A stretch of 5,121 bases of DNA from Spirochaetia bacterium (GTDB taxonomy: Bacteria > Spirochaetota > UBA4802 > UBA5550). A program made the translations under genes and the position numbers. The notes below the pieces were generated by a model that was given only the letters and a program-made list of their open reading frames with translations, was not told the DNA's origin and searched no databases. Where the stretch lies: positions 1-5,121 of the forward strand of contig JAITPE010000196.1 in the NCBI GenBank assembly GCA_031289575.1, in the 5' to 3' direction. Positions 1 to 5,121 of the stretch are shown piece by piece (the stretch's first letter is position 1; each line of letters opens with the position of its first letter).

Positions 1-768
1 GTAAGTACTCCAAATGGGCAATGGACTATAAAGGGTTTTATAGATATATATAAAAATATCTATACAATATCATCTGACACAAAAATTGTATCTAAAATTT
101 TGGAAATACATTTATTTCCAAAAATATTAGAATTTTCTGAACAAAATAATTATAAAATTGTACTGGCTGACCATCAGAATTATTATCCTGACATATCTTT
201 TATAGATCAATCAGATGAAAATAGAAAATTTGCTGTAGATTTTAAAACCACTTACAGGAATCCTGATAATAAAAAATCTTGTAATGGGTTTACCCTTGGT
301 TCTCATGGTGAATATTTTATTAATAGGACAAGCAGGAAAAATATACAATTTCCTTATGAAGAATATCTTGGGCATTATTGTTTTGGAATTATATACGACA
401 GAGTAGAAAATGATAATATTGACGAAACAAAATCGTACCAATTACAAGAATTAAAATCAATACCATCAGTTGTAACAAATTTTGATTTTTTTATTGCAGA
501 GAAATGGAAAATCGCCAGTGATAAAAGTGGAAGTGGAAATACGGCAAATATTGGAAGTATCAATAATGTAGAGGACATAAAAAATGAAAACGGAATGTTT
601 TCTATACTTGGCGAAGATTGGTTTGATGATTATTGGAAAAATTATAATAAAATAGTAAAGCCAACATCCAATGGAGAAAAAATTAGAAATTTATATGATT
701 TTGTTAATTACAGAAAGGGGAATGTGGAATTAATTGTTCCCAAAAGAAGTGGGAGGAATAATGCGTAA
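1..768 (+). CDS. EcoRV-family type II restriction endonuclease (5' end outside window)
   Basis: Predicted Mg2+-dependent homodimeric endonuclease, expected to cut GATATC to blunt ends. The frame is open from base 1 to TAA at 766-768 (255 visible residues). Compared with EcoRV from memory, the alignment is gapless from the left edge through the active site with a constant offset of 10. EcoRV E45, D74, D90 and K92 correspond to visible E35, D64, D80 and K82, in the motif PD-(15 residues)-DFK (bases 190-246). The Q-loop core QN is kept just before YPD. The recognition loop GSGNT (visible 177-181, bases 529-543) matches EcoRV 182-186, followed by A instead of T. Small insertions total about five residues between the two sites, and the C-terminus is somewhat longer. 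The TTG at 100 is not the start: it would remove the N-terminal region and leave E45 at residue 2. The gene is very AT-rich, with about a quarter GC in a sampled line. The promoter and start lie outside the window. Family call very sure; exact specificity inferred. Confidence 0.95.
   Translation, partial: VSTPNGQWTIKGFIDIYKNIYTISSDTKIVSKILEIHLFPKILEFSEQNNYKIVLADHQNYYPDISFIDQSDENRKFAVDFKTTYRNPDNKKSCNGFTLGSHGEYFINRTSRKNIQFPYEEYLGHYCFGIIYDRVENDNIDETKSYQLQELKSIPSVVTNFDFFIAEKWKIASDKSGSGNTANIGSINNVEDIKNENGMFSILGEDWFDDYWKNYNKIVKPTSNGEKIRNLYDFVNYRKGNVELIVPKRSGRNNA
752..756 (+). promoter_or_regulatory. Ribosome binding site of the methyltransferase gene
   Basis: GGAGG, preceded by another G, lies four bases before ATG 761 and inside the last codons of the endonuclease gene. 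It decides the start: the in-frame TTG at 734 has no comparable site at good spacing, and the known M.EcoRV N-terminus aligns from the ATG. Its position inside the upstream gene suggests translational coupling. Confidence 0.8.
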
Positions 769-1702
769 AATAATTATTCCCCCAATAAAAAGCCAGGGTA
801 TAAAAACAAAATTAGTTCCTTGGATTTATGCCGTCATATCAGAACATAATGGACGCTGGATAGAACCATTTATGGGTACCGGCGTTGTTGCCTTTAATAT
901 GGATTTTGATGATGTGCTACTATCGGATACTAACCCTCATTTAATAAATTTTTATAATGCGCTTAAAGAAAAGGCTATTACTCCCTTAATAGTTAAAAAC
1001 TATTTGGAAACTGAGGGGGAAAAACTGCAGAAAGCAAATGACGATGGTTATGAACATTATAAATATATTCGTGACAGATTTAATGAAAAGTTTGATCCTT
1101 TAGATTTTCTTTTTTTATCGCGGGCTGGATTTAATGGTATGATTAGATTCAACAGTAAAGGGAAATGGAACATCCCCTTTTGCAAAAAGCCGGAACGATT
1201 TAGCAAATCATATATAACAAAAATTGTTAATCAGGTTACTAAAGTTTCCCAAGTACTTAATGAGCATTGGACTTTTGTTAATAAAGATTTTAGAGAAATG
1301 ATCCCGCTTGCCGGCGAAAATGATATAGTTTATTGTGATCCTCCATATTACGGACGCTATGTTGATTACTATAATGGCTGGACAGATAATGACGAACATG
1401 ATTTGTATGAATTACTAAATAATACAAGAGCGCGTTTTATTTTATCAACATGGCACCATAATGATTTTAGAGATAATGAAATGGTGAAAAGATACTGGAA
1501 TAACTTTAATATTGTAACAAAAGACCATTTTTATTTTTCCGGCGGAAAGATTGAGAATAGAAACAGTATTGTAGAAGCATTAGTATATAATTTTGAATCC
1601 AATACTTCAAAACATAATTATGAACCAATAATTCAGGAAGAACAACTATCACTATTTGAGAGTTCGATGCCTTATTGTGCTGAAACAGCAATAAATAAAT
1701 GA
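761..1702 (+). CDS. M.EcoRV-like DNA adenine-N6 methyltransferase
   Basis: Transfers a methyl group from S-adenosylmethionine to N6 of adenine, protecting host DNA from the endonuclease encoded just upstream. By analogy to M.EcoRV the target is the first A of GATATC. It is a Dam-family (alpha class, D12-type) enzyme of 313 residues. Visible signatures are the N-terminal motif X region PPIKSQGIKTKLVP (7-20), motif I EPFMGTG (35-41) for AdoMet binding, SDTNPHLINFYNAL (55-68), the target-recognition region with FNGMIRFNSKG (124-134), catalytic motif IV DPPY (193-196, bases 1337-1348), and STWHHND further on. These blocks closely match M.EcoRV as I remember it (298 residues); the extra length is mostly a C-terminal tail. 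ATG 761 is chosen because of the GGAGG site and the M.EcoRV alignment. The gene overlaps the endonuclease stop by 8 bp, so the two form an operon. It is AT-rich like its partner and unlike the genes to the right. Confidence 0.95.
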   Translation: MRKIIIPPIKSQGIKTKLVPWIYAVISEHNGRWIEPFMGTGVVAFNMDFDDVLLSDTNPHLINFYNALKEKAITPLIVKNYLETEGEKLQKANDDGYEHYKYIRDRFNEKFDPLDFLFLSRAGFNGMIRFNSKGKWNIPFCKKPERFSKSYITKIVNQVTKVSQVLNEHWTFVNKDFREMIPLAGENDIVYCDPPYYGRYVDYYNGWTDNDEHDLYELLNNTRARFILSTWHHNDFRDNEMVKRYWNNFNIVTKDHFYFSGGKIENRNSIVEALVYNFESNTSKHNYEPIIQEEQLSLFESSMPYCAETAINK

Positions 1703-1715
1703 AAAATGAAAAACA

Positions 1716-3209
1716 TTATATAAAATCGAGAGATTTTATAAACAACTCGTCAAAGCCGGCGTAATCCGCTGTCTCAATGACCCGCATTGAGTCCCTGAGT
1801 TCTATTATTCTGCTATAAAAATCCGGCTCTACGCAGCAGCGCAGCGCGGCGGCGAGGCTTGTATTGCCTGTGAGCAGGTTTTTCGCGTTTACAAAAGGCG
1901 GCAAAAACCCCAGAGTCTTAAAATTGCCGATATTGAGATTCGCGCCGAGAGAACCCGCGATTACAAGCAACTCCACATCCTCCGGCTCTACCCCGGCTTC
2001 ACTCAGGAGTATTGCGCTGCTGCTGCGGAAGGCTGCCTTGGAGAGCTGAATAGTGCGGATATCCTCCTGCTTTACCGTAAGTTTACCGGCAAGCGTGAAC
2101 CCGTTTTGGGTAAAGCCGGCGTTGCTGAATTTTACCGGATGGTTTGTGTTAAAGGCGCCATCTTTGCCGATTATTCCTGATTTAAGCAAGAGCGCGATGA
2201 TGTCAATAATGCCTGTTCCGGCAAAACCAACCGGCGCCGCGCTGCCGGCTGTTTCAGCCAGCAGCGCGGCGCCATGCAGGGCTGCATGGATGACCGCGCC
2301 CTCGGACGCGGTCATTCCCATGGATATGTTCATTCCCTCCAGCGCGGGCCCCATGGCGCACGAAAGGGCGGAGATGTTTTTGCCGTCCTTGAGAAACATT
2401 TCACCGTTTGTTCCTATATCCGCAAAAAAGACGCGCTCCTTTATGTTCATGGAATCAATGAGCGCGAGCGCGCCTGTGATGTCTCCGCCTATATAGGCGG
2501 AGGCGCTCGGCAGCAGAAGCAGCGCCGCGTTGGGTAATTCCAAGCCGAGGTCTTTTGCGCGCATTTGTTCAAAATCGGTCTGAGGGACGCTGTACGGGTA
2601 AACGCCCAAGGGCGATATGTCAAGGCCGGCAAAGAGGCACGTCATGGCCGTGTTTCCGGCTATAACAATCTGTTTTACCAAAGCCGGCGATGTTCCGGAG
2701 CCTTCAAGAATTTCATCTATGGCGGCCATGACAGCCGTGCGTATAGAGTTTGTCATTTGCCCGCGGAGCTCCGGTTTTTTGGCGGCTGCGATTCTTGATA
2801 TAACATCGTATCCGTAATGCCTCTGCGGGTTCATAAAGGATGCCGACGCAAGGTTTTTGCCCGAAGAGAGGCTCAGTGCGGATATTTCAACGGCGGTGGT
2901 TCCTATATCAATCGCGAACGCAAGCGGATCTTCGGTTTTTTTTGCGCCGGCGGCGAATGTTATTTTGCCGGCTTTATTTTTGGGCAGGCTGAGCGTGATA
3001 TCGTCCTCAACAATACAGCGGCATGCAAGGAGTTCTCCGCTCGTATGCGAGCCGCTTGTTTTGATAAGGCACTTGCCGCAGATTCCGCGCCCTCCGCAGG
3101 GCGAGTCCACAGCGATTCCCATGCTGTCGAGCGCGGCAAGCAGCGTTATTCCTGCAGGAACATCGGCAGAGCGGAGTTCCGGGAGTATGGTAATCTTGTG
3201 TTTTTTCAT
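1716..3209 (-). CDS. Ferredoxin/ASKHA (DUF4445) reductive activator of corrinoid proteins
   Basis: RACE-family protein, expected in the cytoplasm to use ATP and a low-potential electron to reduce inactive Co(II) corrinoid back to Co(I) in corrinoid methyl-transfer proteins. It has 497 residues. Residues 1-76 form a plant-type 2Fe-2S ferredoxin domain with ligands C38, C44, C47 and C63 (C-X5-C-X2-C-X15-C). After a short linker, the ATPase domain shows DIGTT (101-105), AGNTAMT (184-190), GGDI (241-244), a second phosphate-type motif DIGTNGE (264-270), and AGSLGANL (418-425) near the C-terminus. This matches the RACo/RamA type, but it lacks the C-terminal 4Fe-4S ferredoxin that RamA has and is at the short end of the family. 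The start is ATG 3209; I see no good Shine-Dalgarno site upstream, and an ATG at 3220 is out of frame and stops after four codons. No corrinoid protein or methyltransferase partner lies in the window, so the exact target is unknown. The gene follows the tRNA terminator, so it probably has its own promoter, which I cannot identify. Confidence 0.88.
   Translation of the reverse strand: MKKHKITILPELRSADVPAGITLLAALDSMGIAVDSPCGGRGICGKCLIKTSGSHTSGELLACRCIVEDDITLSLPKNKAGKITFAAGAKKTEDPLAFAIDIGTTAVEISALSLSSGKNLASASFMNPQRHYGYDVISRIAAAKKPELRGQMTNSIRTAVMAAIDEILEGSGTSPALVKQIVIAGNTAMTCLFAGLDISPLGVYPYSVPQTDFEQMRAKDLGLELPNAALLLLPSASAYIGGDITGALALIDSMNIKERVFFADIGTNGEMFLKDGKNISALSCAMGPALEGMNISMGMTASEGAVIHAALHGAALLAETAGSAAPVGFAGTGIIDIIALLLKSGIIGKDGAFNTNHPVKFSNAGFTQNGFTLAGKLTVKQEDIRTIQLSKAAFRSSSAILLSEAGVEPEDVELLVIAGSLGANLNIGNFKTLGFLPPFVNAKNLLTGNTSLAAALRCCVEPDFYSRIIELRDSMRVIETADYAGFDELFIKSLDFI
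1719..1740. terminator. AT-rich palindrome between convergent genes, possible weak terminator
   Basis: A perfect 9-bp inverted repeat (TATAAAATC / GATTTTATA) with loop GAGA. It covers the last seven codons of the corrinoid activator gene and lies 16 bp past the methyltransferase stop. Both convergent genes need transcription ends near here. The stem has only one G-C pair and no good T-tract on the plus side; the minus side runs into T-rich sequence. It may simply be a coding coincidence. Confidence 0.3.
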
Positions 3210-3237
3210 TGTTTTTTCATATCAAAGCAATCAATAC

Positions 3238-3272
3238 AAAAAAAGGTTGTTTCACAAGTGAAACAACCTTTT
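3238..3272 (-). terminator. Rho-independent terminator after the tRNA-Lys/tRNA-Glu genes
   Basis: A perfect 15-bp inverted repeat (arms 3241-3255 and 3258-3272) centred on AA, read on the minus strand. The 3' arm ends GTGAAACAACC and runs directly into seven T residues. It begins only four bases past the tRNA-Glu 3' end, so it should end the tRNA transcript and shield the corrinoid activator gene from read-through. The plus strand has only a short T4 run, so it is less likely to work in that direction. Confidence 0.88.
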
Positions 3273-3275
3273 ATG

Positions 3276-3348
<73 letters not shown>

Positions 3349-3368
3349 ATTTTCCCTAAAAGGGTGTG

Positions 3369-3441
3369 TGAGCCGCTTGAGATTCGAACTCAAGACCCAC
3401 GGCTTAAAAGGCCGTTGCTCTACCTACTGAGCTAGCGGCTC
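3369..3441 (-). tRNA. tRNA-Lys (anticodon TTT)
   Basis: A complete 73-nt cloverleaf on the minus strand. Acceptor strands are GAGCCGC and GCGGCTC. The D arm GCTC-AGTAGGTA-GAGC is canonical. The anticodon stem ACGGC/GCCGT encloses CTTTTAA, with anticodon TTT. The T arm is TTGAG-TTCGAAT-CTCAA and the discriminator base is A. The next bases are CAC, so CCA is not encoded. It is the first of two tRNA genes downstream of purA. Confidence 0.97.
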
Positions 3442-3456
3442 GGGTAAAGTGAGTTA

Positions 3457-3485
3457 CCGATACAAAAACCCCTCTCCACTGTCAA
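3457..3485 (-). promoter_or_regulatory. Candidate promoter for the tRNA-Lys/tRNA-Glu unit
   Basis: On the minus strand a perfect -35 hexamer TTGACA (3480-3485) is followed after exactly 17 bp by TATCGG (3457-3462), a weak -10 with only its first three bases matching the consensus. It lies in the 65-bp gap between the purA stop and tRNA-Lys. Initiation would fall about 9 bp before the mature tRNA 5' end. It is a plausible stable-RNA promoter; read-through from purA is an alternative or additional source, since I see no terminator in the gap. Confidence 0.55.
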
Positions 3486-3506
3486 CAAAATTATTTAAAT
3501 GAGCAA

Positions 3507-4769
3507 TCATAAAAGAAAGGTATTTTCTCTTTCAGGGCCCACAGAAACGGTACTTATTTTTGCGCCTATGTTTTTTTCAAGAAAGCGTATATAGTCTTTA
3601 GCCTGCGAGGGTAGAGTATCGTATGTCTTTACCTTTGACAGATTTTCATCCCAGCCGTTAAGTTCTTCGTAAACAGGTTCAACGCTGTCGAGGGATGATT
3701 GAGAATAACCGGCATCCTTTCCGTTGTGTTCGTACCTCACGGCAACTTTTATTTTTTTAAATCCGGTAAGCACATCAAGCTTTGTAAGCGCAAGGGTTGT
3801 GAAACCGTTGATGAGGCATGAATGTTTTAGCAGCTCAATATCGAACCAGCCGCAGCGCCTGGGCCTTCCGGTTGTTGAACCGAACTCCTTTCCGTTTACG
3901 CGCAGCCGGTCGCCGTCGTTGCCTGTATCCTCTGTAGGGAAGGGCCCTTCGCCCACGCGGGTAACATAGGCCTTTACAATCCCCACAACGCTACTCACGT
4001 TAAAAGAATTAAGGCCGGAACCAAGAAGGGCTCCGCCGATTGTTGGATTAGAGGATGTTACAAAGGGATATGTTCCGTGGTCGATATCAAGACCGTAGCC
4101 CTGCGCTCCCTCCAGAAGAAGTTTCTTTCCACTTTTTACAGATGCATGTAGATAATCGCTTGTATTGGTAATCATCTTGCCGGCTCTTTCTTTGAAGAGC
4201 GATATTATATCCATTATTTCTTTCATTGCAAAGGGCTTCTTGCCGAAAACCCGCTCAAGCTGAAGATTCTTCAGCTTGAGAAGAAACTCCACCCGTTCCT
4301 TCAAGGAGTCCGCGTCAAAGATGTCGCCTGCCCTTACTCCGATCCGGAGGCATTTATCGGCATAGCAGGGGCCTATTCCGCGGTGAGTTGTGCCCAGCTT
4401 GTTGTCCCGCAGCTCTTCCATTGCTTCGTCAAGTACCTTGTGGTAGGGAAGAATCAGATGAACCGAGTCGGAAATGAGCAGGCGTTTTTTTACATCCAAG
4501 CCCTCCAGTTCAAGCTTATCAAGCTCTTCGAGAAGCTGAAGAGGATCTAAGGCAAGTCCATTGCCTATAACGCACATTTTATTCTCGTGCAGTATGCCGG
4601 ATGGAACCAAATGAAAGATGTATTTCTTGCCGTTTACAACTACAGTGTGTCCGGCATTGGCCCCGCCCTGATAACGGACTACAACATCAGCATCCCGGCT
4701 GAAGTAATCGACCATCTTTGCCTTGCCCTCGTCGCCCCACTGAGAACCTATTATAACAGTACAACTCAT
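3507..4769 (-). CDS. purA: Adenylosuccinate synthetase
   Basis: Catalyses GTP-dependent condensation of IMP and aspartate to adenylosuccinate, the first committed step from IMP to AMP; a cytosolic homodimer. The 420-residue length is close to the usual ~430. The N-terminal P-loop-like motif is GSQWGDEGKAK (8-18) with catalytic D13, followed by NAGHT with catalytic H41, both at the E. coli positions. THRGIGP, the IMP-binding GAQG and TGRPRRCGW (300-308), the guanine-recognising TKLD (329-332) and the C-terminal SVGPER (409-414) are all present. The only oddity is Ala17 where the common consensus has Gly (GKGK). The start ATG 4769 is supported by AAGGA six bases upstream and by the family N-terminus. 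The gene has its own promoter and lies 65 bp upstream of the tRNA-Lys gene on the same strand. Confidence 0.98.
   Translation of the reverse strand: MSCTVIIGSQWGDEGKAKMVDYFSRDADVVVRYQGGANAGHTVVVNGKKYIFHLVPSGILHENKMCVIGNGLALDPLQLLEELDKLELEGLDVKKRLLISDSVHLILPYHKVLDEAMEELRDNKLGTTHRGIGPCYADKCLRIGVRAGDIFDADSLKERVEFLLKLKNLQLERVFGKKPFAMKEIMDIISLFKERAGKMITNTSDYLHASVKSGKKLLLEGAQGYGLDIDHGTYPFVTSSNPTIGGALLGSGLNSFNVSSVVGIVKAYVTRVGEGPFPTEDTGNDGDRLRVNGKEFGSTTGRPRRCGWFDIELLKHSCLINGFTTLALTKLDVLTGFKKIKVAVRYEHNGKDAGYSQSSLDSVEPVYEELNGWDENLSKVKTYDTLPSQAKDYIRFLEKNIGAKISTVSVGPERENTFLL
4254..4280. repeat. Perfect inverted repeat inside purA
   Basis: Two 12-bp arms, CTCAAGCTGAAG (4254-4265) and its exact complement (4269-4280), flank the 3-base spacer ATT. 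In the minus-strand mRNA it encodes LKLKNLQLE and could form a strong hairpin within the purA message. No T-tract follows, so it is not an intrinsic terminator. It may arise from the lysine/leucine/glutamine-rich codon pattern alone. Confidence 0.7.
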
Positions 4770-4775
4770 GGAAAA

Positions 4776-4780
4776 TCCTT
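4776..4780 (-). promoter_or_regulatory. Ribosome binding site of purA
   Basis: AAGGA on the minus strand with a 6-base spacer to ATG 4769, confirming that start. Confidence 0.8.
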
Positions 4781-4809
4781 TTAGGTAATATAACAGTCAC
4801 AAAGATGCC

Positions 4810-4838
4810 ATTATATATCGCATTTTCAAAAATAACAA
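4810..4838 (-). promoter_or_regulatory. purA promoter (sigma70 type)
   Basis: On the minus strand TTGTTA (4833-4838, four of six consensus bases) is followed after 17 bp by a perfect TATAAT (4810-4815). Initiation near 4803 would give a leader of roughly 34 nt, containing the Shine-Dalgarno site. The leader is too short for a riboswitch, and I see no convincing operator around it. Confidence 0.75.
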
Positions 4839-5121
4839 GCCTTTTTTAAATAAAGCGGCTCGCAGAAGGTTAGCGCCCGTTTTGGGCTCTGACCCCAATA
4901 TAATGAAAAAAAGAAAGCTTATTAATCATACGGTAGCAAATTATTTTGGGGGGACAAACGAAGAATTTTTCACCACGAAGTCGAATAAGTCGAATAAGGA
5001 ATGAAAAAGTCAAATTTTGACCTAAAAACCTTCTGCGACTTCTTCGACTTTGCGGTTATTTTCTTCATTGATTCCTTAAGTTTATGATGTTGTGCTTGGC
5101 GCCGGATTGGCGCAGTCTGCC
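4839..5121. other. Intergenic stretch without a supported gene
   Basis: From the purA promoter to the right edge I find no coding region with family signatures, a sensible start and a ribosome binding site. It is occupied mainly by the repeat element. The last 60 bases contain TTGGCGC twice, three bases apart, after a GC-poor stretch. Minus-strand frames are open for a few codons from the right edge and could in principle be the end of a gene outside the window, but nothing recognisable is encoded. Confidence 0.6.
4861..5060. repeat. REP-like element with facing 9-bp-period arrays
   Basis: Two short arrays face each other. On plus, CACCACG leads into the 9-mer AAGTCGAAT twice, then AAGG (4978-4999). 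On minus, AACCGCA leads into AAGTCGAAG, AAGTCGCAG, then AAGG (5050-5029). The two 22-bp arms match at 19 positions as an inverted repeat around a 29-bp centre, which itself contains the small palindrome GTCAAATTTTGAC. A further exact 11-bp inverted pair, CGCAGAAGGTT (4861-4871) and AACCTTCTGCG (5027-5037), spans about 177 bp. Near the left end are a small stem-loop (4872-4888) and GGGCTCTGACCCC (4884-4896). No transposase is visible, and true boundaries are unknown. It resembles dispersed intergenic repeats seen in many bacteria, from memory only. Confidence 0.55.

Noticed and set aside
734..760. TTG 734 as methyltransferase start
   Set aside because: ATG 761 has GGAGG just upstream and begins exactly where the M.EcoRV-like N-terminus begins; the nine extra residues match nothing.
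2488..2499. Palindrome GCCTATATAGGC as an operator
   Set aside because: It lies deep inside the activator coding region over conserved GGDI-area codons; coding constraint is a sufficient explanation.
3210..3240. Promoter for the activator gene in the short gap after the terminator
   Set aside because: Only poor hexamers at wrong spacing could be assembled on the minus strand, so none is annotated.
3724..4784. Plus-strand open frames opposite purA
   Set aside because: They are shadows of a strongly conserved gene and show no motifs or ribosome binding sites.
4899..4904. Plus-strand TATAAT as a promoter
   Set aside because: No acceptable -35 hexamer 16-18 bp upstream and no plus-strand gene downstream.
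4978..5050. CRISPR array
   Set aside because: Repeat units are only 9 bp, directly adjacent without spacers, and inverted halves face each other; no cas genes are present.
4973..5121. Minus-strand frame from the right edge encoding a Lys/Ser-rich peptide
   Set aside because: It is the translation of the repeat array itself and lacks any family signature or ribosome binding site.

Overview
The window looks like part of a bacterial chromosome of moderate GC carrying an AT-rich restriction-modification (R-M) cassette at its left end. The organism is probably an anaerobe. The large minus-strand gene encodes a ferredoxin/ASKHA corrinoid-protein activator, a family typical of anaerobes that use corrinoid methyltransferases. 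Neither tRNA gene encodes its CCA end, and promoters and Shine-Dalgarno sites are of the ordinary sigma70/bacterial type. I cannot place the lineage firmly.

Left part (1-1702, plus strand): two genes overlapping by 8 bp form a type II R-M operon of the EcoRV kind. The first is an EcoRV-family endonuclease whose reading frame is open to the left edge, with an estimated ten N-terminal residues lying outside the window. The second is an M.EcoRV-like adenine-N6 methyltransferase. Both resemble EcoRV proteins along nearly their whole length, including catalytic and recognition-loop residues, so GATATC is the expected target. The cassette is much poorer in GC than the genes to its right, which suggests horizontal acquisition.

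Middle (1716-3209, minus strand): a 497-residue protein with an N-terminal 2Fe-2S ferredoxin domain and a DUF4445/ASKHA ATPase domain, a reductive activator of corrinoid-dependent enzymes (RACE). It converges on the methyltransferase gene with only 13 bp between the two stop codons.

Right part (3238-4769, minus strand): purA, then tRNA-Lys(TTT), then tRNA-Glu(TTC), ending at a perfect 15-bp hairpin with a T-tract. purA has a clear promoter and ribosome binding site. The tRNA pair has its own candidate promoter with a perfect TTGACA -35 element.

Right edge (4839-5121): no gene is supported. The stretch holds short facing arrays of a 9-bp-period repeat and a second inverted pair, which looks like a dispersed REP-like or non-autonomous element.

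I see no clearly undescribed system. The most informative parts are the EcoRV-type operon, whose gene order differs from what I recall of EcoRV itself, and the uncharacterised repeat element.
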